Source: Platerodrilus igneus
Lineage: Eukaryota > Arthropoda > Insecta > Coleoptera > Lycidae
NCBI GenBank assembly: GCA_036346225.1
Contig: JARFIW010001104.1
Location: 8,024,001 to 8,088,000 of the forward strand
Length of the DNA: 64,000 nt
Direction: 5' to 3'
Shown here: positions 34,212 through 45,085 of the stretch, piece by piece
Layout of the letters: the number at the start of each line of letters is the position of its first letter
How positions within the stretch are numbered: position 1 is the stretch's first letter
The notes under the pieces: generated by a model
What the model was told of the DNA's origin: nothing
What the model saw: the letters and a program-made list of their open reading frames with translations, nothing else
Database searches by the model: none
Program-made: the position numbers and the translations under genes

Positions 34212-35352
34212 CATACTTATAAGTTTGATATAAATCTTAAACAATAGACATGAACTCGTGTTAATTTAATTAAATCAGAAAATTTGTCAAAAATTGAATG
34301 TAATTTTTCTGAAACCACCAATACGTTGGAGTGTTTACGTATTTCTGGTATCTTAGTCGATAATGAGAAAGTTAGAGGCTCAGGCCATTCGCCAATGCCC
34401 TTTAAAAAGAAAGAACCTGTCCACCACAGTGGACAAGATACCAACGCATTAGCAAATACTCCACCTGAAACAAAGTCAGCTGGATTGTCCTTTGTATTTA
34501 CGTAATTCCAATCTTTAACATTGGTTAGATTTTGGATTTCTAAAACCCTATTTGAAACAAAAGTTTGTAATAAACTTGCTTGTGTATTGATCGAATAAAG
34601 AACTATTGTAGAATCACACCAGTAATGGAATTTTAATTTATTCCCAAGCGCATTGGAAATGTTTTTTGCTAAACGAGCCAATAATAAAGCTCCACATAAT
34701 TAAACCTAGGAATTGTCTGAGTTTTAAGATGTGAAACTTTAGACTTGCTACAAAGTAAATGAACGAATGGTTGGTTATTCTTGTCGATGCTTTTCATATA
34801 AATAGCAACACCATAACCCTTTCGAGATGCATCACAAAATCCATGTACTTCGATAAGTACAGGATGCTCACATACAACATGTCTTGGAATACTGAATGTA
34901 TTAATAGACGATAAACCCTGGCAAAGTTGCAATTTTTGCGGAAGTGTTTCGTCCCATTCCAGTTTTATCGACCATCCTTTGCATAAGAATTTTCATGAGC
35001 ATAATGACAAAGCTCAAAAGACCGAGCGGGTCAAAAATTCTTGCAGTTTGTGACAATACTTCTCTTTTTGTAACAAATTGTGAATTTAAAACATTCTTAA
35101 TTTGAAAATGTAAAGTATCTTGTGTACTAGACCAGTAAATACCCACTGTTTTTACTATTAGACTATCGGAAAAATCCAAAACCCTCAAATCATCAGTATC
35201 ATCCTTTAGATGAGCAAGAACAGCTGAACTATTAGATATCCATTTGCGTAATCGAAACGAGGCTGAGTCAAGGATTTTAGAAATTTCATGGAATTGCGTA
35301 ATTGCTTCGTCTTCAGTATCATAACCTGAAATTAAGTCATAAACGTAGATGA
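34212..35352 (-). pseudogene. BEL/Pao retrotransposon pol fragment
   Basis: The minus strand starts inside RT at YVYDLISGYDTEDEAITQFH (about 35345), the YVDD active site with the first Asp replaced by Tyr. It continues with LRKWISNSSAVLAHLKDD, TVGIYWSSTQDTLHF, TKREVLSQTARIFDPLGLLS (Pao signature), FCDASRKGYGVAIYMKS, and an RNase H-like WCDSTIVLYSINTQASLLQT ... VNTKDNPADFVSGG. It ends near VHVYCLRFISNL. Several frameshifts are present. gag, protease and integrase are missing. Confidence 0.85.
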
Positions 35353-35545
35353 AATGGTTTGTTGATACTTTTAATTCCTTCGGTAGCTCAGCTGAATTAG
35401 GCAGAGTTGGTGTATTTGTACAGGGATTACTGAACTTAGGATTGCAATACCTGTATTTAACTTGTACTTATTTTATTTTGAAAACACCTCTTAAAAAGAG
35501 TCTATCAAAGCTTCATTTTAAAATTGACAAATCTGAATGTTTTCT
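35353..35545 (+). repeat. Direct repeat, right copy (~195 bp)
   Basis: Partner of 33705-33905; it begins exactly where the BEL/Pao RT homology stops. The + frame reads MKWFVDTFNSFGSSAELGRV and ends at a TAG after SECFLC. Confidence 0.7.
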
Positions 35546-36239
35546 TTGCTAGGATACAAAAACTAAATCCCAATTCATGCAACTATGATTAATGAATGTA
35601 AATGTTTACATTAACAAGTAAAGGCCTTTAATAACACCTTAATAATTATTGTCCATGTGTAGAGTCTGATACTCTAGTTCTTTTGATTCACATAATATTC
35701 TTAAATGAAAGCCCAATATTTTCTATTAATCATTAATCTATTTAATACCGAGCGACATATTTACATAGTACATTACGGCAACTAACTGTAACATTTCATT
35801 GATTCAGAGTACATTGAATATACTCCACGTAGATACCTTGCTACGGTACACAAATCGGGCAGAAACCGAAAGAATAGTAAAGTAAGGACCCGCAGGAATT
35901 ACGATAACGTATAAAAAATAACGAAAACTCAGCGGTGCAGAGTTAACTACAAAAGCGGAGAGCGAAGTGGTTCACATAGACAATAAAGGGACACCACCAG
36001 CGAATTTTTATTGACGATAAACACAAAAATTTTCTATTTAAAAAGGAATTACACTCCACGGACAATTTTTAATAATTGATGTACGAAGTGCGCATTTCGT
36101 ATTGTAACATGTAAAATGGATCGGTAATAAACAAAAAAGGGTAGTGCTTATTATTTCTTTTGCACAAATATTTTCAGTTAAACTCAGTACATTTAGAGCA
36201 ATTTCAAATAAGCAATTTAACGTATCAAGAAACACTAGT
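35546..36239. other. Unassigned DNA upstream of the ZMYM1-like hAT
   Basis: The 5' terminal inverted repeat of the hAT should be here, but no CAGGGCCG-like end is visible, so the 5' end may be lost. Confidence 0.4.
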
Positions 36240-37169
36240 GAAGCTAGTTTCGAAGCGGGTTTTTATATACTTGCCCCTCTCGTCGAAGAAATGTGATTAT
36301 TGCCTTCCAAACGGCGATCCGGCTTTATGGACTGAGATAGTCAACGCTATTTTAATTGATAGTTACCTAGAAAAAGGAGCCGAGTATTTTCAAAATTGTG
36401 AATGTGTTGAACAATATAAGACTTTCATTATGATCATATAAATCACAAAATAGAAAGTTTTCCGATACAATGTTGTACAAAACTCTGGTGAATGGAGAAA
36501 CTGTTAAACGCCAGTGGTTGTTATATTCCTTTAGAAATAGCAACATTTTCTGTTTTGCTTGCAAGCGATTCAATCGAAACAAAAGCGTTCCATTTAACCG
36601 TGAATTTTCGGATTGGAAAAAAGGCATTGAAAAAATCGTATCACACGAAAACAGCACTGATCATAGAAAAGCTATGAATATGGTTCTTTCAAGGAGTAAA
36701 TCCAAAAGTAGAGTTGAAACAAATATTTGTGAAACATTTGCAAAAGAAAAGGCTTATTGGATAGAAATACTTAAAAGAATTGTAGTGATTAAATTTTTAG
36801 CGGAAAGAGGTTTACCATTTCGCGGCGATATCAAGATTTTTGGGTTCCAATCAAACAGTCTTTATATGGGAATATTGGAAATAGTCGCTACATTCGATTC
36901 TTTTCTAAAGAATCATATTGATAATTTAGGCAATAACGGAAAGGGCAATGTTTCCTACCTGTCCAAAACCATATGTGAAGAGTTTATTGAATTAATGTCC
37001 GCAAAAATTCGTACAAAAATTATGGAAGATATTAAACTGACGAAGTATTATTCGCTAATAGTAAACTCAACTCCAGATCTGTCTCACGTGGATCAATTAT
37101 CAATTGTTATTCGTTACTGTTCAACAGAAGGAGACGTACAAGTGCATGAAAGAATTTGGGTTTTGTACC
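36240..37169 (+). pseudogene. ZMYM1-like hAT transposase, N-terminal part
   Basis: A first frame to 36440 has KCDYCLPNGDPALWTEIVN. After a shift, 36470-37169 reads RQWLLYSFRNSNIFCFACKR (TTF-type zinc finger), FSDWKKGIEKIVSHENSTDH, IVVIKFLAERGLPFRGDIKI (DUF4371 start), NVSYLSKTICEEFIELM, and YYSLIVNSTPDLSHVDQLSI. The last block normally has Asp (VDSTPD); here it is Asn. The gene is interrupted at 37170 by the LINE-2 composite and resumes at 41575. Confidence 0.85.
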
Positions 37170-37682
37170 TATTTTTTCTCATCATCATCATTAGATCTTC
37201 AGTCCTAGAACTGGTTGGACGCGTACCCTCCTTGTTTACTAGTCTAAGCCAACCTACACATTCCCCTGAAATTTGCAGTCTGCATCTATCACTATCTGTG
37301 TGCTAAAGTCTGATCTCGGTCTGCCTCTATCTCTCTTTTCCTATCTCTGCTTGTAGTATATTCCGTACTTTTCCCCAGAAATGCCTTAGAATGCCTTCTA
37401 TTTCTCCGATTTTTCATTTTCCACAGATATCTTTATTGCTCTACTATTTCTACAACCTATTTGTTATTGACTTTGTCTGTCCATGCTACTATCTTCATAC
37501 GCCTGAAGCACAACATTCCAGAAGGCTTCTATCTCTTTCTATCTGCTTTTCCTATTGCCCCTATTTCATAGATGTACTGTGCTGTGCTCCACACTCTGCT
37601 TTGACAGTTTTCTTCTTGTATCTATGTTCGTTGTCTTTGAACATAGCTGCTATTCTTTCTTGTTTGATGCAGTTCAGTCCCC

Positions 37683-38225
37683 TTCTATTGTTTTACAGTT
37701 TTATACCCTATTTCCCCGATATTCAGTGGTATATGAAGGGGAGTAAGCAGCCTTTAGCTGCCAAGTTCCCCCAGCACCTGAACCTTTGTCGAATTAATAG
37801 TTTTTCCAAATTCTCCTTTCGCACAATCAACACTAGTTGAAAATATTTCACAACCAACACCTGTAGTTGTTTATAATAATCATCAGATTTAAGAGTACTT
37901 GTTTTCTCCGCATTCAGTTTTACATCTTGAAACTGGTTGGACTTGTACCTCAGCTTATTTATGTTCTGAGCTAGCCTACACCGTTCCCTGTAATTCTCCC
38001 AACAGCCGATATACAGCTCGATTCCCTCCTATTGTTTTCTAATCATATGCCCTATTTCACCGAGATTCAGTGATAAGTGAAGAGGGTTAAGCAGCCTGTG
38101 GCTGCCACGATCCCCTATCACTTAGACATTTGCCGTATTATAGTTTTCAAATAAATCTTTTTGCACAATTAACAAAACCAATATCTGTAGTTGTTTATAA
38201 TAATCACCATGTTTAAGTACAGTTA
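37683..38225 (-). repeat. Two tandem T-head/LINE-tail units at the LINE-2 3' end
   Basis: Unit T (about 200 bp) occurs at 38225-38028 and 37900-37683 in LINE-2 sense. It shares GATGATTATTATAAACAACT-like, GGCAGCCACAGGCTGCTTA-like and GAAATAGGG blocks and ends in GAAAACAATAG, a string also present in LINE-2 RT near 39295. Each T is preceded by a LINE-2 3' tail and followed by a LINE-2 piece with an internal deletion. A third T is at 52711-52925. Confidence 0.75.
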
Positions 38226-38299
38226 GTATTTTTGTCATTAGTTTTTCCATCTTGCGGCTGGTTGGAAGCGTACCTCCATTGATTTCCATTCTGAGCTAG

Positions 38300-39915
38300 C
38301 CTACACATTTCCTTGAAATTCTCACAACCTACATTTTTCCTAACCTAGGTTTACCTCTACTTTTCTTTTTTTTATCTCTGCTTCTAATATATTCCGCACT
38401 ATTCCCTCATGTCTTAGTATATGGCCTATCATCCTATCTCTCCTATTTTTACGTTTTCCACAAAGCCTACCATTTCTAGTACCTCTTTGTTCTTAACGTT
38501 GTCTGTCCATGGTATCTTCATCATACGTCTGGAGCACCACATTTCAAAGGCTTCTACCTTTTTCTTGTCTGCTACTCCTACTGTCCAGGCTTCACAGTCA
38601 TACAATGCTGTGCTCTACACATTTATTTTAAGCAATCTTTTCCTTGTTTCTATGTTTGTGGTCTTTGAGCACAGTAGTTGCTTTTTCTTGTTAAATGTAG
38701 CACGACCTTGTGCTAATCTTTGTTTTATATCTTTTGTGCTTTTCCCATCTTGCGTTATTTGACTTCCTAGGTAGCAGAAATCCTTAACCTCTTGTAAGTT
38801 CTCGCTACCTATTTGTATTCTTGTTTTTGATTTATTATCCCCTCTTTTGCATACTAGAACTTTAGTTTTATTTTTGTTAATTTTCATACTATAACCCTCC
38901 GTTAGAACTGTTTCCATTTCGTTAAGAGCAGCTTCTAACTTTTCCTTGCTATATTATCTGCAAATCTAAGCATATCAATCTTTTGTCCCTGCATATTAAT
39001 TCCAAATGTCTTCCTGCATTTGACAGTATTCATTTTCTATGAACAAGTTAAAAATTAATGGGAGAAGGCACATACCTGTCTCACCCCTTTTCTAATATTT
39101 ACTTCTCTACTTTCTTTCTCTAGTTCCATTACTGCTGTTTGTTCTTTGTTCAAGCTATGTACTACTCGTCTATCCCTATAACTCATTCCAATCTTTTTGA
39201 GTATTTCGAACATTTTTTTTCCATTTTACATTGTCGAATGCTTTTTCCAGATCTACAAACCCTATATATACGCTTTCCCCCTTCTCTATTGTTTTCTCCA
39301 TTATCACCCTCAAAGCTAAAACAGCCTCCCGTGTTCCCCTGTTTCGCCTAAACCCAAATCGATCTTCTCCCAGTATTTCTTCAGCTCGTTTTTCCATTAG
39401 TCTTTGTACAATTCTAGTTAATATTTTTGATACGTGTGCTATCAAGCTTATTGTTCGAAAATTTTCACATCTATCCGCGCCTATTTTTTTTTTGGTATAG
39501 TTATTTTGACGTTACGTTTGAAATCTTTGGGATTCTCGCCAGTCTCATACATATAGCTTACAAGTCGGAAGAGACGTTCTGTTACTGCTTTTCCAGCGGC
39601 TTTTAGAATTTCTGCTTGCACCTTATCTGTACCTGGTGCCTTACCATTTTTCAGACTCTTTAATGCTAATTCAAACTCATCTCTAAGTATAGGATATCTC
39701 AAGTCATCCTTTTCAATGCCTGATTCCTGTTCTAATGCTGTTAATTCCTCTCCTGAATATAAATTCCCTATATATTCCTGCCATCTAGCTACTTTCTCTA
39801 CATTTTCTATAATGACGTTTCCTCCCGCATACCTTATATTTTTGCTATATGGTTTTATATCCCTAAAATTTATTCTAATTAATTTGTATGCTTCGTCTGT
39901 CTTTCCTATTTCCAT
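38300..39915 (-). pseudogene. LINE-2 reverse transcriptase and C-terminal region
   Basis: On the minus strand, ILRDEFELALKSLKNGKAPG (39700-39640) is the RT start. FRRNRGTREAVLALRVIMEK and SVYIGFVDLEKAFDNVKWKK (39350-39230) are the finger and first Asp block. MLRFADNIA near 38975 is the FADD active site with Asp changed to Asn. INKNKTKVLVCKRG and FCYLGSQITQDGKSTKDIKQ (38890-38720) are the thumb, and AFEMWCSRRMMKIPWTDNV-type sequence lies at 38560-38490. RTE/BovB-like overall; frames are shifted several times. Confidence 0.8.
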
Positions 39916-40399
39916 CTTAGTTTGTACCTCGTTGCACTTTTCATCAATTCATTGTTCTTTACCTTTCCTACAATAATTCCTGTTTTGTCTGATTTATTTT
40001 TGTATTTTCGTATTTCTTCTATTAAATTCAGGATATCCTTTGTTATCCATGGTTTCTTATTTTCTTTTTGTGAATACCCCAGAATATCTCTGGCCGCCAT
40101 GTCTAAGCTGAATTTAATGTTATTCCATTCTGTTTCTACTTCCTTAGTATCAGAAATTTTCCTGCTATCTTTTTTTCAAATCTTAAGTGGAAATCTTTAT
40201 CTTTTAGTTTCTCAAAGTCAAAGTGCCTTTCTCTGTTCCTCTTTTTCAGATTTTTAAATTTAACTGCGGCCTTCATAATTACGATGTTGTGGCCAGTGTC
40301 TATATCTGCTTCCAGTTAGCTTCTACAGTCTTTTACTTGATTTTTAAACCGTTGTCTAACAATAATGTAATCTATTTGATACCTTCCTATATCTCCTGG

Positions 40400-41000
40400 C
40401 ATCTTCTACGTGTATTGTCTTCTAGCATGATGTTGAAATAATGTATTTGTGATGGTTAAGTTGTTCTTGTCGCAAAATTCTAGCAACCTATTTCCCCTGT
40501 CATTTCTCGTGGCCACGCCAAATAAACCTACTATCGCTTCTTCCCTACCCTCACCTACCACTGCATTAAAATCCTCCGTAATTATTAAATTTTCATGTAC
40601 TTTTACGTATCTTAGTATGTCTTCGATATCTGTGAAAATCGCCTCTACCTCTTCCTCACTGTAGCTAGAGGTGGGCATGTATACTTGTATTATTACTGTA
40701 TTTACTGGTTTAGATTCAAATCTAAACATGAGTAAGTACTCTTTCGTTCTTTTGTAGGTAGTTTTCTACACGTTGTGCTATCTTTTTTCGCATAACTACC
40801 CCCACACCCGAATTTCCTGCCTCTGATCCTGAATGAATCACTCTGAAGTCTCCACTCCAAAAATCCCCCGCCTCTGGCCAGCGGACTTCGCTAATTCCTA
40901 CTATGTCTAAGCTAACCTATCCATTTCGAGTTTCAGGTTCTCTAGCTTACCTACTTGTTTCATACTTCTGACATTCCACGTTCCGACTCGTAGAATGTTC
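40400..41000 (-). pseudogene. LINE-2 AP endonuclease domain
   Basis: The frame at 40729-40406 reads VNTVIIQVYMPTSSYSEEEV, VEAIFTDIEDILRYVKVHEN, LIITEDFNAVVGEGREEAIV and GNRLLEFCDKNNLTITNTLF, the APE fold with the GDFN motif degraded to EDFN. Upstream 40990-40730, in broken frames, reads NVRSMKQVGKLENLKLEMD-like and ISEVRWPE-like sequence. This domain would nick target DNA for target-primed reverse transcription. Confidence 0.8.
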
Positions 41001-41166
41001 ACGGATCTTTTTCTATTCTTTCTGATCACATCCCCGAAGTAGTCCCCACCCGGAGATACGAACGAATGGGGACTATTTTACCTCCGTAATTTTTTACCCC
41101 AGAGAACGCCATCATGTTTAATAATTTTGTACGCAGGGTACTTGGGAGGTAATGTGGTGGTTTCCC

Positions 41167-41350
41167 GTTGCCTTCCACATCAATATAGTACCTCCGGGTG
41201 GAGCATTGGGGACGTGGCCGCAAGTATAGCGGCCCTTATTCAAATTATAATGCCTTCCACATCCCAATGTAGTACCTCCGGGTGGAGCATTGGGGACGTG
41301 GCCGCAAGTATAGCGGCCCTAATTCAAATTATAATGCCTTCCACATCGCA
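41167..41350. repeat. 84-bp tandem duplication in LINE-2 5' UTR with a SINE-end motif
   Basis: Two units (82 and 84 bp), each CCTTCCACATC ... GTACCTCCGGGTGGAGCATT ... GGACGTGGCCGCAAG ... AATTATAATG, then a partial third CCTTCCACATCGCAG. The GTACCTCCGGGTGGAGCATT string also forms the 3' end of the window's SINE. The LINE-2 copy at 45.1 kb lacks the duplication. Confidence 0.85.
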
Positions 41351-41586
41351 GTAGTGTGTCTTAGAATGTCATACCGATCCCTATGGTCTCTGCCACACTA
41401 AGTACCGAAAAAGCTGCTGCCCTCTTTCGGGGACCTGTCTTAGTCTGGTTCCTCACTAAAGACCTCACTAATTTGGTTAAACCTATAGTTCGGCTCTTTA
41501 GCTCACTAGAACGCGCAAGCCATTCTACCTGTTCTAGTACTTTAGAACGTTGTCAAGGTGCAGGTTCAAAATGGTATTTTTCTCAT

Positions 41587-42900
41587 ACAGGAAAATTTTT
41601 AGCCGAGGTGGTGATCAATTTTCTTACAGAAAATGAACTCAGTTTAAAATATTGTCGTAGGCAGTCATACGACAACGCAAGTAACATGGCCGTACAGTAA
41701 AAGGGTCTACAGGCCTACATTCGCGAAATAGTAGATGTTACTTTTTTATCCCACGTTTTACGCATTCACTTAATTTGGTTGGAGATTGTGCTGTTGGCGT
41801 ATGCCTAGAGACCACAAAATTTTTTCTTTTTTTGCAAACATTGTATGCGTTTTTTGGAACCTCCACACACCGATGGCATTTACTACAACAGCATATACAG
41901 AAAAAAAACTATACCGTTAAGTCGCTTAGTATACACTCGTTGGAGACGTAGGATAGATGGGCAAAAGCTTTAAGTACAAGTTATTCCTAAATATATAATT
42001 TTGTAGAAAAGATATCAAAGGATCCTTAAGAAAAAAATGAAACAAAATTAGAAGCGCTGGGTCTATTTAAACAAATGATAAAAATAGAAAGTTTTGTTAT
42101 GACTACATTTTAGAATAAAATTCTAAGGTGAGGTGAGGCTTTCCAAAATACTTCAGAAACCAAACCTTGATTTGTTATTTGGTGAGAATGTACTGAAAAG
42201 TCTTATAGCAATTACTTCTTCTTACCGAGACCAATTTGATGTTTTTGAAGAAGAAGGAAAAAATTTACTCCCACAGAAAGAATATATATCTAACGGACAG
42301 ATGGAAACAACAAAAGAAGTTTCCCGACGGCATAGATGAAGCACCCTTAAACGGAAGAGAAATGTTTAGGACACAAACTTTTATACTTATAATTGACAAA
42401 CTCGTGGTTGAATTACAACGACGGTGTGATGCTTACACAAATATTGTTAATTTATTTGGATTAATTTCAAAACTTAATTCAAACTTATCCAAAATCGAAA
42501 TTGTAGAGTTTTCAGTGAAAATCAGCGACGTGTATAAAGATGATATAAATATTAACTTAGTGGACGAATAGTATTTTTTCGTGAACAAATTGCAAATTCC
42601 AAGGTAGAGTCTGATTAATTAAATGACCCCCTTCAGTGTTTAAAGTATATCTTAAAACATCAACTGATTGACACTTTTCCTAACGTATACACTCTTTTGC
42701 GAATTTATTTAGCTATACCAATTTCTAATTGCGAACCAAAGTGGTCATTTTCGAAATTAGCATACATAAAAAACAAGTATAGGACAAACATGCAGGAGGT
42801 CCGCATGTCTTCATTGTCTTTAATGTGTATTGAAAAGGACGTATAAATCAGTTGTCATTCGACGATATAATACTGGATTTTGTAAGCAGCAAAACGAGAA
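41587..42900 (+). pseudogene. ZMYM1-like hAT transposase, C-terminal part
   Basis: It continues KFLAEVVINFLTENELSL, then CRRQSYDNASNM with the second catalytic Asp region (to 41697). After stops it holds the insertion-domain part DCAVGVCLETTKFF-like, then QRRCDAYTNIVNLFGLISKL, and ends with the dimerisation domain: FPNVYTLLRIYLAIPISNCE, SFSKLAYIKNKYRTNMQEVR, SLSLMCIEKDV (42675-42845). Multiple shifts. Confidence 0.85.
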
Positions 42901-43059
42901 CAAAATTTTGTTAGCATTTTGATAATTTTTATTGTAAAATTATAATTAAATAATAAGAAGTATCTCGAATAGTATTCATACTGCAGAATATAATAAACGT
43001 TGTGACTATATCTTTGTTTAATTAAAGGGCCTCTTTTAATTTCTTAGCCCTGGGCTCCA

Positions 43060-43080
43060 AAAAAGCTTAATACGGCCCTG
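43060..43080 (+). repeat. 3' terminal inverted repeat of the ZMYM1-like hAT
   Basis: The stretch from 43035 reads GCCCTGGGCTCC ... AATACGGCCCTG, ending at 43080. CAGGGCCG-type ends are usual for this hAT group. The matching 5' end and 8-bp duplication were not found. Confidence 0.6.
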
Positions 43081-43627
43081 CTTAAACTAAATATACTAAT
43101 AACAATCTACAGGGTGTTGAACAAGCACTTATTTCAATGTGTTGGAATAAGTTTTATGGGAACAAATCGAGTTATTAAATTACACGTTATCAGGAGCGTC
43201 TCCTATAACAGGTAACAGGTAGTTATACCACATATCGTAGTGAAAGTGTGAGAATATTTGAAATAGTCGTAAATCGAACGAAAATATTTAGAAACGTACA
43301 ATTGAACGCAGCAACCTTTTCGGACTGCTTTAGTGCTCACCAACAACCTGTTTATCTGGTTTTCAGGGTGTCTCTCGCACCTTGCACCATAGTAGACCGA
43401 AGTTGTTAACCTTAAAACCACTACATCTAAAGTAAAATACAACAGTAAATATCCCATATATATAACCTCAAATTTACTCGGGGGTTAAATTCCCCGAGCA
43501 ACGAAATACGTCGCAAGTTATTAGAGATATCACTTACTCAGTATTTTGCTCCTGTTGCAGCGATTTCCTGTATTCTCAGGTGGAGTTCCGTGGTGGCTTC
43601 TTGTCTTTCCTGTGTTGCTTCGCTGAA
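43081..43627. other. Unassigned DNA
   Basis: Nothing recognised before SINE S5. The minus open frame 43203-43457 has no signature. Confidence 0.4.
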
Positions 43628-43925
43628 GTCCTCATTAGGCTGCTTCGTGAGGTAGCCGATGTACGTGTGATTACTATGCCCAAGGCCCCGGGTTCAAATT
43701 CCGACACGATCCACTTGAAAAATATTAGGCCCTCGGTCGAATAAATGGTAAAATAGAGGTCCCGTGTGTGAGTGTTGTCACGCACGTTAAAGATCCATGC
43801 CTTGCTTGGAAGAGCAAGGGTTAGAAAAAATTCAAAACTTTGTAAGTAAAAATACTCTCTTCCTGGTTAATGTAGTACCTTCGGGTGGAAAATTGGAAAA
43901 TCAAATGTAGTGTGGTCCTCATTAG
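43628..43925 (+). mobile_element. SINE S5 with 11-bp target duplication
   Basis: GTCCTCATTAG at 43628-43638 and 43915-43925 flanks a 276-bp SINE. The tRNA-like head has B box GGTTCAAATTCC (about 43690). The body has the GTGTGTGAGTG/TCACGCAC hairpin and ACGTTAAAGATCC, and the tail GTACCTTCGGGTGG ends in AAATGTA. It is more diverged than S2. Confidence 0.85.
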
Positions 43926-45085
43926 CAACTTGCCGATACGATAAACGACAAGGAAAGGTAGGGCAGGGAAGAATCACTAGTGATAAGATGAAGCACTACT
44001 CACACATCAAAACTGAAGCAAGTCGGTAATTAAGTCCCAAGTTTCGATACATTAGCTCCCACGAAAATGTCAATTTTCTCCAAAACAGGTTAAAGTCCTC
44101 TGACACACGTTGTTGGGTACAACTCTGTTCAAACCGTGAGAAGTTGCAATTTTAGCATTCTCTCATACCACAAAGATAAACCAATATTCGAACCCTCCGT
44201 ATGATCTAGAATTTTATGTGACTTCCACGTAGATCGGCATTAAAATATTCATCTGCCAGAAATTTCCCAATGCGAGGTTTTAAAGAGCCCCCTAAACCTA
44301 ATTAATACACTAAATGTTAAAGCTTTATGAAAAAAAGCGTAGCAATCATCTTAAAGCTTTAGAAGGAAATACAAAAAAGAAAAGTGTCTTTGTACAAGAG
44401 CTTACACGTTCACAGAAAACAAATTACATTTGTCTATAGACGCCACCTGTTTCTTTAAACGGTAGCAAAAATTGTGATACCAGGAAACGTAAATGAGCAG
44501 CCACCCGATTTTGAGGCTTACTCGAACTCAGCGCGCACAGGTCTTGTTTCCCACAGCACCGACCGCACAAATTTCGGCAGAAGCATGAGACTTTCTTTTC
44601 ACTTACACTTATGAATGCGTGCAAATTAACATCCGTCTCTATACAGATATTCTCTAAGGCTAAACAAATTTTTACTGGTTTTAATAGGATAAGGCAAAAC
44701 ATAATGCAGCAGCGAAAACGTAAAGTTAACAAATTAGCCAGTACTACTGCATTTACGAAACATAATTCCTTAACCCTACCCTTTCAAATACAACGCTAAG
44801 GTGAAAATTTGCTTTTTCATCTTACAAGAATAAATCCTACCATTGGTTATAGATATCAAATTCCGTAACAATAAATCGATAAACTAATTTCTTAAGGAGT
44901 TTTATTACGAAAACGATATCTTTACGGTAAAGGCAAGGTAAAGATAACATCTCAGAGATAATTGCAGAGAGAAAGAAAAATGCTAAACCATCTAAGGGTT
45001 GAAGTATTATTTTAGGTACGATAAGATCCCCAAGATATTTTCGGAAAAAAATAATTAATCGATTATGTTTGCATATTACCGTTCC
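43926..45085. other. Unassigned DNA
   Basis: No gene signature. The antisense frames around 44424-44799 are Cys-containing but match no motif I recognise. Confidence 0.4.

Larger units (their letters stand above)
37170..41586 (-). mobile_element. Composite LINE-2 (RTE-like) insertion with 12-13 bp target duplication
   Basis: TATTTTTTCTCAT at 37170-37182 and TATTTTTCTCAT at 41575-41586 flank 37183-41574. Removing the insert rejoins the hAT frame as FVPIFSHTGKFLAEVV. Sense is minus: 5' UTR (41574 to ~40950), AP endonuclease, RT, C-terminus and 3' tail (~38226), then unit T (38225-38028) fused to a short LINE-2 tail, then unit T again (37900-37683) fused to a LINE-2 C-terminal piece ending in (ATG)n at 37183. 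The whole chain sits inside one target duplication. Confidence 0.85.

Noticed and set aside
36470..37306. Intact 278-residue host ZMYM1-like gene
   Set aside because: It lacks the first catalytic Asp, is frameshifted upstream, continues after the LINE-2 insertion, and its last ~45 residues are translated LINE tail.
37391..37840. 149-residue + frame with hydrophobic stretches
   Set aside because: Antisense of the LINE-2 C-terminal region and unit T; composition follows the complementary strand.
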